A stretch of DNA of 64,000 nt from Hyperoplus lanceolatus (taxonomy: Eukaryota > Chordata > Actinopteri > Uranoscopiformes > Ammodytidae), in assembly GCA_026929865.2 (NCBI GenBank), contig CM049418.1, positions 10,236,001-10,300,000 on the forward strand. Reading direction: 5' to 3'. Within the stretch, counting starts at the first letter, position 1, and every line of letters begins with the position of its first letter. Of this stretch, positions 1 through 44,190 are shown in pieces. A program made the position numbers and the translations under genes. The notes beneath the pieces were generated by a model. The model searched no databases. It saw only the letters and a list, made by a program, of their open reading frames with translations, and had not been told where the DNA came from.

Positions 1-431
1 TGAGACAATAATGTGTCACTATAAATAGACACACAGCACACCTCTCCAGGGACAAAGGAATAAATAGCTATGGATAGTCACCCCATTCTAAGCACATTTA
101 ATTGTATTTTTAACACTGTTAATGAAAATTACTGTCAATTTGAACTAATTCAATTACGAAATGCACTGTCCTTTGTACACCAGTAAGCCAAGGGCAGTGT
201 CAAAGCCTTGTCTCATGAGATAAGAATGGCATCATTAATAATGTGTGATATTGACAACTGTTTAAGAACACTGCAATTCTACATCTAAAATATTGATTCT
301 TGTCTAAATTGAAATGACTATATAATTTATGTTGACCTCTTAAAAACAAATTTTTAAATGATATCAGAATAGGCCACAGTAAGAGAGGAGACACAAACAC
401 AACCCTCCCACAGCACATCATGTAAACTAAC
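1..431. other. intron of atp5pf, no gene seen
   Basis: AT-rich sequence downstream (minus-sense) of coding exon 2. I searched it for the short terminal exon (DPKFEVIEKPQA-like) and did not find it, so that exon should lie beyond the window. Confidence 0.6.
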
Positions 432-556
432 CTGTGAATTTGAATTGGGGCAACTTGGCGAGGTCCCCTCCTCCGTATAGCCTCTGCAGTTTGGTGATCT
501 CCTCGGTCACGTTCTTCTGGTAGGAGGGCCCTGCGTCCACGATGCCGCCTGAAGCC
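432..556 (-). CDS. atp5pf: atp5pf coding exon 2 (internal)
   Basis: The acceptor CTCTCCCAG precedes position 556 and the donor GTTAGT follows 432. The exon encodes ASGGIVDAGPSYQKN and a segment ending KLPQFKFT, matching the human SGGPVDASSEYQ and FPTFKF blocks. It leaves a single G for the next exon, consistent with the Asp/Glu codon at that junction in the family. Confidence 0.92.
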
Positions 557-2640
557 CTGGGAGAGCCAAGGTGATAGGACAGTGTTCAGGAGGGGGGCGG
601 GACATGCAGAGAACCACCCGGGCTGGGTTCTAACCCGGGTCTGCTGTGACCAGGACTGAGCCTCTATGGGGGGACACAGCGCTCTAACCACTACACCAGG
701 AGCGCCCCAAAGGCCACATTTTAAAAATACAACGTACAAAGGTGCACTGTGTAACTTTGGGTTTGTTTGAGAAGGAAACATTTCAAAGGTATATTCTCAA
801 ATCTCAATAAAAAAAACTTAACTTGCAGGAAAATTGGCTACCTGGAATACTGTTGTTGTTGTCTATAACAGCAGGGCCAACAGTTTTTTTTTACATTTGG
901 TTCCAGGTTTCTCAAAATGTTGTTTTGATTTATGATGATATAATTATTCAATAATAAAAATGACATGTTGAGTAAATATGTTTTGTAAACTAACTGCAGG
1001 CTTTGCGAATGTAAGTAAACAAATCCCCCTCCTCTGAAACTGCATAGCGCACCTTTAAGAGTGAAGATTGGAATTAGAACAGCATGCTGGAGAGAATCCA
1101 AAAAGCAGCTTTAAAAGTTAATGCGTCTGTCTCAACTAATGTGCGCTGTCTCAACTAATCAACGCTTAAAATGTGTCAATGTCAATTGTTTTAAGTTGAC
1201 GCGTGACTTTTTACACAAGTGAAGCTGATTTTCCCGCGACACCATTTTGGACTTCTGACATCAGTCGTTTTTTGGCACAGTCATTGGTCGGCTGAGCAGC
1301 TCCATAGATATGTATATAAAAAAGGTATGTAGCCCTTGGCAGCAGATGCATAAGGCATCTATCTATTTTAGCCAGATGTCAGTGCACGACGCATCAATTT
1401 AGTAGCATCAATTTAGTACAGAACAGGTCGAGAAAGACAGAAAGTGAGAAACCAAAACATTTAAAAAATCTATTACGTAACTTCATCAACAATGTGTTCT
1501 TATGTGCTTTTAATTATAGCTTTTCTTTTGCAAAACTACCTCTACGTTTTCATTTATTTTCTGTCATAGGCCACATCATGTTTTTTTTTGGTGCAGCCAG
1601 GAAATATCGATGCAACTGGTGTGTTGGTATATCATTTAAAAGAGGGCATTTATTTTGTTGAACTGCTCAGTTATTTTATTGTGGAATTTTGAAAAGTTTT
1701 TGGTGGGTCCTGGGGAAAGAGCCTGTGACGTGATGGCACTGTCAGTTATAACTAACTAGTTATCACGTGAAAACAGAAAATAAAACGTAACATTGCCCGT
1801 CCGTTAAGTTTACTAGTTGAGTGTAATTTCTCCACTCACTTGCTCTTGGTGTTGTAGTCCCGGATCTTGTCCAGGAACAGTTTCTGGACCGGGTCGAGCT
1901 CCTTGAGGAGGACCGCAGACATGCCGATGTTCCTGCGCAGGGTCAGGCCGACTGCAGTGCGCAGCAGAGAGGAGAGATGGAGCAAGCGGTGGAGAGCCAT
2001 CTAAAGGGAGCAAATAAACATAGGGTGATGCTGTTTTTACCATGGTTATATCAAAACCTATATAAAACGTCACATGCTCTATTTTTACAGGTTGTTACAC
2101 CTAGAAGGACTTGGTCACATATTTCACTTCCAGTATCTCAAATATGGACTCAGCTGCAGCCACTTTACAATCAATATTAGCGAGCGCGTTCCAGATTTCA
2201 GATTAGCACAAGGTAGCTGCCCTCCAACAATAGCGTACAGACAGAGTAAATGACATTGAGTTAGCTACATGCTAAACAAGTGCCACACTATCAGCCTCTT
2301 AACGCTAACTTCACTGTCAATTTAGAGTAGTAGTAGTAAGGCCAAAACAACGTTACACACGGTTTAGCTTCATTCTGGTTTACTGTGAGCTAACACGCTC
2401 AATGCTAACATTGTGAGCTAGCTTTAGGTGACGCTACTTTCTAACATTGTCCTCTAATGCGTTGCTGTGACTGAGTCAAGCTAAGTGTGACACTCTGAAA
2501 AAAAATCACACGCGTACATCATGGAGCGCAGACATGACAGACGGTGTAAACATACATGTTTGACAGCGTTTATTTTCAAACTCAGTACTCACCTTGGGAT
2601 TGACACTTCAGAGTACAGAAATCCAATGTGGAGGACCCGC
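432..2640 (-). CDS. atp5pf: atp5pf (ATP synthase coupling factor 6, mitochondrial), partial
   Basis: Exons on the minus strand are 2593 to about 2640 (5' UTR), 1840-2000 (start) and 432-556; the short last coding exon is beyond the left edge. The visible protein has a basic, leucine-rich N-terminus (MALHRLLHLSSLLRTAVG) typical of a mitochondrial targeting peptide. The coupling factor 6 core follows (KELDPVQKLFLDKIRDY), close to the human KELDPIQKLFVDKIREY, and then a second block ending in PQFKF. In the family this subunit sits in the peripheral stalk of the F1Fo ATP synthase and links F1 to Fo. The two coding exons join in frame (AA|G, Lys) at canonical GT-AG sites. The gene lies just downstream of appa on the same strand, as ATP5PF lies next to APP in human. 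Identification is firm; the 5' UTR exon extent is inferred from a splice donor only. Confidence 0.93.
600..715 (-). repeat. tRNA-derived SINE
   Basis: On the minus strand there is a box-A-like stretch (GTGTAGTGGTTAGAGCGCTG) followed by a box-B-like GGGTTAGAACCC, the RNA polymerase III promoter layout of a tRNA-derived SINE. The tail GTGGTTCTCTGCATGT recurs in a second copy at 11345-11460. It lies about 45 nt upstream of the atp5pf exon acceptor at 557. The tRNA part is not a foldable intact tRNA, so it is not called a tRNA gene. Confidence 0.7.
736..1058. mobile_element. short TIR element (MITE), AAAGGTGCACTGTGTAA family
   Basis: The left end AAAGGTGCACTGTGTAAC and the right end GCATAGCGCACCTTTAA are inverted copies. 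No coding capacity. Related ends occur at 6962-8049 and 38513-38907, so it is a family of non-autonomous DNA transposons. Confidence 0.65.
1059..1839. other. rest of atp5pf intron 2, nothing recognised
   Basis: AT-rich sequence between the MITE and the start-codon exon. No credible ORF, RNA gene or repeat family was recognised. Confidence 0.5.
1840..2000 (-). CDS. atp5pf: atp5pf coding exon 1 (start codon, transit peptide)
   Basis: The ATG at 2000-1998 directly follows the splice acceptor TTTAG, so the exon begins with the start codon. It encodes the targeting peptide and the first half of the mature subunit, ending IRDYNTKSK, with donor GTGAGT at 1839. This Met is chosen because the protein from it aligns end to end with the vertebrate family. 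Confidence 0.92.
2001..2592. other. atp5pf intron 1, nothing recognised
   Basis: Intron between the 5' UTR exon and the start-codon exon, bounded by donor 2592 and acceptor 2001. No structure of note. Confidence 0.5.
2593..2640 (-). other. atp5pf: probable atp5pf 5' non-coding exon and promoter edge
   Basis: A strong minus-strand donor (AAG|GTGAGT) lies at 2593/2592, upstream of the first coding exon, which starts at its own acceptor. So the 5' UTR is split. The transcription start is not visible; 2640 is a guess within a moderately GC-rich stretch that runs to about 2720. Confidence 0.5.
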
Positions 2641-3389
2641 AGTGGATTGTGGGAGGTGGGGGAAATGATGCGTTCACGGACGTCAAAATGGTGCCTCCTT
2701 TGCGCGGAGCTGGGCCGCATATTTAGGTTTACAGAACCAGAAACAGCATCCAAATATCCCGAACTGACCCAAAGAAAAATCTTCTTTTTACTGTAAAATA
2801 AGCCTTTGTTATTTGTCATTATATTTGGCTGTTTGCCTTGTATAGTAGGCCTATATGTATTGTATTTAAAAAGGTATTTTTTCACAAGGCCTATTTTTAT
2901 TTATTTTGAATTGAACAATGCAATCGTAGACTCCATATACATTACTTACTTTATATTGTATGTCATTTCACTTTATTTCAGTGAAGTAGGATTAGGTTTA
3001 GGATGTTAAAATGGGGCTAAAAATTATCCAATAGGCTATAATTTGACTTTGCTAAAGTAATTTATAGTTTACCCCCAATTCCCCAGGTTTTATTTTTTTA
3101 ATTGAATATTACATTACATAATTTGGATTTAATGCACTTAAAATAATGTTAAGGTGCAATCAGTGCAAAATAACTCAACACACTGAATGCCTGTTGACTC
3201 CATTCTGCTGCTTTGTGTCTGAGCCTGACCTCCATACACAAAGCTAACAAAGAGAAAAAAAAGCTAGCAAAGAAAAATCATGAAGTATACTGTATTAGAC
3301 TAAAATAGTATAAACCAGGGGCATTATACAAAGTATATTTCATGATAAAAGAGACACAAAGACGCAGCATGTGTATGTACATTCAAAAC
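2641..3389. other. atp5pf promoter side / appa terminator side intergenic region
   Basis: Only about 750 bp separate the atp5pf 5' end from the appa polyadenylation signal. Positions 2641-2720 are GC-richer and probably hold the atp5pf core promoter; the rest is AT-rich. No gabpa exon is seen, although GABPA is the divergent neighbour of ATP5PF in mammals. Confidence 0.5.
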
Positions 3390-3395
3390 TTTATT
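3390..3395 (-). terminator. appa: appa polyadenylation signal AATAAA
   Basis: Minus-strand AATAAA, followed by TTTTGAATGTACAT, about 2.6 kb past the stop codon. This is the farthest downstream good signal before atp5pf. An alternative AATAAA at about 4861-4866 could give a shorter 3' UTR. Confidence 0.6.
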
Positions 3396-4188
3396 ATGGA
3401 ATACAGTGTAGAAAGCGTTTTCTCAGTCAATGCAAATGGCCTGCACAATATTACACAGTGGAAAACAAAAATCAATATATAATCCACAGAGAAAGAAAAA
3501 AGATAGAAAGAAAATCCTGCTTTCTCTTCTACTCTACTGCCCTCTGTTGGGCTTTCTAATGAGCACCCTCTGAAAGAAAACCAAGGACCCACCCCACTGC
3601 AACCTCCATATTTATGTACATTTCCACTCATATCCAACTCGCCTTTAGATTCAGCAACAGAGTGAGAGCTCCTCGCGACAGAGACAACCTTTTACCCATG
3701 ATCCAACCTTAACGAAGATGAACGTTTTGGTGGATTTTCAATCAGCTTGAATTTTTACCTCAGACCGTAAAGTCTGATTTACAATAATTTTTCACACAAG
3801 TCCAGTTAAAGGTGCTCTAATAAAAAAAACCTCTTGGACCATGGTCATAGACATCTGCCAAGATGGATTTCACCTCATTTGCATTGATCTGAAATAAGCC
3901 TGGGACTAATTGTTTGACACACGTTTTTTTACTCACTTCCAACTCACTCTCAAGCTCTCTCGATCAGTGGTGACCGTTTTTTATCATCTATATACAGACT
4001 ACAGTGCTCTACCTTATGAAGAGTCAAGTGTGCACCCATGGCAGAGAGGTGAGCGGCATGCCTAACGGGAAAAGGTTTGGGAAGGGGGGGGGGGGCGTGC
4101 TGGGGCATGGGGGTGAAAAATCCATTATAGGCCTATATACAGACTGTCGCCTGGCTGGCTATCCATCCGGAACTGCAAGTCATTTCCT

Positions 4189-4230
<42 letters not shown>

Positions 4231-6025
4231 CTTCTCTTCCTCCTCCCTATACTCTCAGCACTCCACCTGTTCTAGGAAAAGACAGCAAAATGAGTATAAA
4301 TCGAAAGAATAAAAAGGAGAAAGACAGAGATGGCATTGGCTTACGAGTGGATCAAACACCAGACTGAAAATGACAAAACACAAACACGCAGAGATAATCC
4401 TAACCCAATTCTTCTTCATCCTTCCCCCTCTCTCGCTCCATGTTAACCCCTCACACTCGTAACATGCCCTTAAAAAAACATATATAAACTGGACCAAAGA
4501 AAAGCAGAAATGAAACACGGGTGTTCTCCGAGAGAACATACGCATAAGCATTTTAACACAACATATTTCGGTGAATGAGAATAATATACAAACAGCTTCA
4601 GGAACGTAGCATGTTTTTTTTAATTTATAAAGAAAGAAAAGAAAGAACACACTTAATTCCATAAAATCACAGATCTCTTTTTAAACGTGTATTTTACATG
4701 ATATCAAAGCCGAGCCCGTTCGTCTAGATTTTATATATATTTTTCATCATTGCTTTGAAGTCACATGATCACGAGAAGATACTAAATGTACAATCTTGCT
4801 TAAATGACAATCTATACGTGAGAAAGGATCTCAAGAGAGAGAGAGCAGCGATAAGATCTTTTTTATTTTTTTTGTTGATCCCCCCCAAATTCTGTTGTCC
4901 TTTGTTGTCATGCACTACATAGGAACAGCTAAGACTTCAGCATTACTTCAGTAACATCACACGCAATTTAAAAAAAGGACTTTACATCGGGTGACTTTTG
5001 TTTTTTTTTCTCCGTTTTCATTCTTTTTTGAAAAACAAAACTGGAAACGAAAGGGAAAAACGAAAAAAAAAAACAGCTCATTCGGAACACATAATTACAA
5101 CTGTCGTCGTCAACATATTCATTTTCACCAGCGTGTCCACATATCCTTAAGAGCCTTGTGTGACTTAGCACAGCCCAGCTGTCGTAAGAATGCGCAAAGA
5201 AATAAGAAAGATAGATGGAGGGAGGGAGGGATGGGGGAGGAGGGAGAGGGGCTCACTTATACTCCAGTGTAGACTGTAGAGTGAGTGCAGTAGTGGTGCA
5301 GTTTTTTGGGAAACACTGGGCTACGTTTAGAAACTATCCGTTGCTTGATTTAAGCCTTAATTTCATTTCATTACAAAGAATATGATAGAAACAAATGAAG
5401 GTGAATACATTCACATGTTCAATAATGATTTAAAATAATTTGTGTTTTTCTAACATTCTGCGTGCAACAGATGTTTGTAAATGAGGCCCAGGTTCGGCAT
5501 GCGCCTCATATCCTGCTGATCAGTGGTCAGATTTACCTTAAAACATCCAAAGCCAAAACAATATATAAAAAGAAAACTCCAACTGTACACTGGCCCTGAA
5601 TCAGCGTGGAGAGAACGCACTTCTTTCCCCCTAAAGGGTGGGTTTGTTTCAATGCACTGGGCGGGATGGGGGGCTTACATACATCAGCAGGGCCAGACGG
5701 AGCAATGTAGAAAAACGCCTTTCCCTAATTAAAAAGGTGTCTGTCTCGCTCCGATTAAAGTGAACAAACTCGGTGCAAACTGGCTCGGCCCGCGGAGTCC
5801 GCCCAGGCAAAAAAATAAAAAATAGCTACAGTCGCTCTGTTTGCTCGTAACCAACTATTTCAGTCACGCAATATAATCTCAACCACGCTGCCGTTTGGAG
5901 AAGTGCGAGCAGTCGGAAGGAGGGAGAAGGGAGGAGGGGGGGAGGGAGGGTGCTTGAAATGTTGTGTGTGTTGTGTTAATGCGTGTGTGTGTGCGTGTGT
6001 GTGTGTCTATATGTGAAATTCTTCC
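3396..6025 (-). other. appa: appa 3' UTR
   Basis: Long untranslated part of the terminal exon, between the stop codon at 6026 and the polyA signal at 3390. It contains a CT/GA tract at 4195-4226, an oligo-G run near 4087 and several A/T runs, but no ORF resembling a protein. The extent is inferred from the absence of any other gene and from the polyA signal. Confidence 0.6.
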
Positions 6026-41363
<35,338 letters not shown>

Positions 41364-41449
41364 TTACATGACTAGCATGTAGTTTCAATCATATATATAA
41401 ATGGCACAACAAAAGTAATGGCAGAATTTTATAAATAAAGGTTTATTTG

Positions 41450-41580
41450 TTTAGCTCAAATCAGTTTTATTTGTATAGTCCAATATCACAAAATAGACAT
41501 TTGCCTCAGTAGGCTTCACATTCCATACAGTATGACACTCTCTGCCCCTATAGACAATCACAAAGGTATACAATCATTAA
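41450..41580 (-). repeat. LINE-type 3' end
   Basis: TTTTATTTGTATAGTCCAAT with ATCACAAAATAGACATTTGC and CCTCAGTAGGCTTCACA resembles the reverse complement of a common fish LINE 3' region. No reverse transcriptase segment is present. Confidence 0.45.
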
Positions 41581-41689
41581 CAAGATGTTGACATGGCAAT
41601 AGTCAATAGAAAGTAAAATATGAATAGTGTGGAGGCAGGAGGACTTATGATGCTGCCAGAGAAGGACCTGATCCGAATACCTTTCGTAC

Positions 41690-42310
41690 TGGAACCCTTT
41701 CTCTGCGCCCTCTTATCTCTGTGCTTTGGTGGTGGGACTTTTTAAAAATGTCCTGATAAGGACTTAACCACACCACCTCTGGGTTTCTAGGGCTTCCGCC
41801 ATCAGAGCTAGCTCTCTGTCTACACTAGAACCATTTATCTGCATGCTTTTATCTCTGTGCTTAGGATATTGCAGTTGAAAAATTCTACATTGCCAGAATG
41901 GGATTTGAACACAAAACCAATGAGAATCCAACATTCCATTTGAAAGTGTCACTTATTAACCCACCAGGCCACAAACTCTGACACACTGTGACCTGTTCTA
42001 CAGGCTCTTTAAACTTTTTATTTGGGGTGTTGCACTTAAAAATTCCCATGGAGAGAGAGAGAACTATCCAGGTGGGACCCAGTGGGATTTGAACCAGTCA
42101 GCACAAGGTTGCATCGCTCCATGGTGCTGAAAGGACCGTCTGCGCCACCGAGGCCATTGACACTTGAATCCTTTCTCCAGACGCTCTTATGACTGTGCTT
42201 TGACGGTGGGACTTTTTAAAAATGCCCAGATACGGATTTGAACACGCAATCTCTGGATCTCGAGGGCTTCCGCTATAAGACTGAGCTAGTTCTCAGTTCA
42301 CTCTTTTAGG
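41690..42310 (-). repeat. tandem array of four tRNA-like SINE units
   Basis: On the minus strand, four tRNA-like segments follow one another. Their box-B cores are GTTCAAATCC (about 42238), GGTTCAAATCCC (about 42090) and GTTCAAATCCC (about 41903), with a degraded one at about 41765. The first and fourth share AGCTAG/GCGGAAGCCCT and the spacer CATTTTTAAAAAGTCCCACC followed by AAAGCACAG. The second has a Leu/Ser-like head, GGCCTCGGTGGCGCAGA. None has a clean acceptor stem, so they are tRNA-derived repeats, not tRNA genes. Confidence 0.6.
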
Positions 42311-42836
42311 TTGAATTACTGAAATAAATTAACTTTTGCACGATATTCTAATTTTTCGAGTTTCACCTGTATATAAAAGGGCATGACATAAAAATCTTTA
42401 CAATTACGCCTCAATATTGACATCATGTGGCCACACTGAAGTACTGCAGCTAAAGGAAAAAAGCAAAAGGGACGTTAAATCGGTGTAGTATTGAAGGCAT
42501 GGACGGTGTCGCCCTCTGGTGACCACAATGAGATACTACACCTACAGGTTTATTATGGAGTCAGCAAATCCATAGCATGACTCCTGGCGCTCCCCCTGTG
42601 GCCATAAGTAGTTACTGCAACGGCAATGGTTGCTAGGCGTAATTACATAGGCTACAAGAAACATTCGCGTTTTTAAAATATATTCAGCGTTTGAAAGTAT
42701 CAATACACTAACCAACTAATATCTGTGAATTGAAACGGACAAAATAAGAACTTCATTTCAACAAAGCACACATTAGAAACTTTATTTTAGAAGGAGGCAG
42801 GTAGGCTACAATGTGTTAGCTTCCTTTTTTGGAAGT

Positions 42837-43091
42837 ATTGCGCGGGTCTGAGCAAGACGGCTCCCACTCAAACGAGGATATTGAGTAGGAGCTTTATTAT
42901 ACTATCTATGAGTAGGAGCAGGAGCCGTCTTGCTCAGACCATAGATAGTATAATAAAGGCTCAGACTCGCGCAATTATGACGCGTGTCTTGCTGAGCGCA
43001 CAGCAAAAATGCTGCAAAAATGCTGTGCGCTCAGCAAGACGAGCGTCATAATTGCGCAGGTCTTAGCAAGACGGCTCCTTCTCAAACGAGG
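42837..43091. repeat. fold-back element with interleaved inverted repeats
   Basis: 41-bp direct repeats at 42837-42877 and 43051-43091 (cores GCAAGACGGCTCC and TCTCAAACGAGG) frame several inverted arms: 42845-42864 with 42921-42940 (20 bp, perfect), 42892-42909 with 42941-42958 (18 bp, perfect), and 42969-43005 with 43021-43057 (37 bp, two mismatches, loop rich in A). Confidence 0.8.
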
Positions 43092-44060
43092 CTATTCCAT
43101 GATCTTCTGTGTACTGCTTTATTTTCATCAGCATGTTTTAAAGTACCACATAAAAGACCGCATTGTCTTTTTTAAATTTATTTAACCTGAACTATTTATA
43201 ATTAACTTAATTATAATTAGATTGAGATGAAATTATATAAATTATAATAATGTATTTGATAGTCTGCTCATATTGCATGCTTTTTGTGTACACTTGATTA
43301 TCAATGGCAGATGACGTTGCAAATGTGGGTCAAATAAATTCACTTTGTACTTATAGCCATATACAGGTGCATCTAAAACAAAATTTAATATCAATGAAAA
43401 GTTCCCTTTTTCTTTAATTTAATTAAAAAAGTGAAACTTAAATGTAGTCTAGATTCATTACACATGAAGTTAAATTAATCTAGAATAAACATACCTTTCA
43501 GAAGGTCGACATTTCTGTATTATAAATCCTTTTTTGTTTGGTTTTATGTAATATTCTAATATTTTTGAGATACTGGATTTATTATTCCATGATCAATCAA
43601 TCATCCAAAAAAATAAAGGCCTTACATATTTCACTTTGTGTAATGAATCTAGGAAAGTTTCACTGTTTGAATTGACTTTCCATGACATTCTACTTTTTAG
43701 ATGCACCTGCAGACTGCAGACTGCTCACTGTAAACTATTTTATAATTAATCAATACAGGGGCATCACGATCATTGGGCAGAGAATAAAGGTGCCAATAAA
43801 TGAGGCTACATGTAACAGCAAACGTCCAACAGTGCAAAGAATGCTATTTTTATATACTTTTTCTTTATGCCTTTGTCATGGGTATAGGCCTCAACTCACC
43901 CAGGAACAGCTGGGGTGGTAAAAACACTTTCCATAACTCAAAAATGAACACAAACTGAAAGTTCCTCGGAGCAACATTCATTTTGAATATAATTTAACTA
44001 TCATCTTTGATGGGTTTAGTGCATAGTGTGAATATAATATTTTATTTTGAAATCTCCCAC
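43092..44060. other. intergenic region upstream of cenpl, nothing recognised
   Basis: Strongly AT-rich. No gene, and no repeat recognised with confidence, although GAATCTA/TAGATTC-bearing segments near 43450 and 43645 are weakly inverted and may be another MITE. Confidence 0.4.
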
Positions 44061-44170
44061 TTCCTGTTTAGATCCGATTGGCTGATTCTAAGCGCGCAGA
44101 CTGCTGGGAAAAGCGCGATGTTCAAATTAGCTTCCGGTTTCTTTCTGCTGCGGCCGATGATACGCTAGAC
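44061..44170 (+). promoter_or_regulatory. cenpl: cenpl promoter with CCAAT and CHR-like sites
   Basis: A reverse CCAAT box (GATTGG, 44076-44081) lies about 40 bp upstream of GCGCG (44113-44117) and TTCAAA (44121-44126, reverse of the CHR core TTTGAA). NF-Y and CHR sites are typical of G2/M kinetochore genes controlled by DREAM/MuvB. Assignment is by motif only. Confidence 0.4.
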
Positions 44171-44190
44171 ATGGAGCGGCATCAAAATAG
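44171..44190 (+). CDS. cenpl: cenpl exon 1 (start)
   Basis: ATGGAGCGGCATCAAAATAG, then donor GTAACA. It encodes MERHQN plus two bases of Ser. It is very short, but phase and position fit the next exon. Confidence 0.75.

Noticed and set aside
600..715. Possible functional tRNA gene on the minus strand
   Set aside because: Box A and box B are present but stems do not pair cleanly and a SINE tail follows that recurs at 11345.
41690..42310. Possible cluster of tRNA genes
   Set aside because: Box-B-like cores are present but acceptor stems are degenerate and the units share SINE-like spacers.
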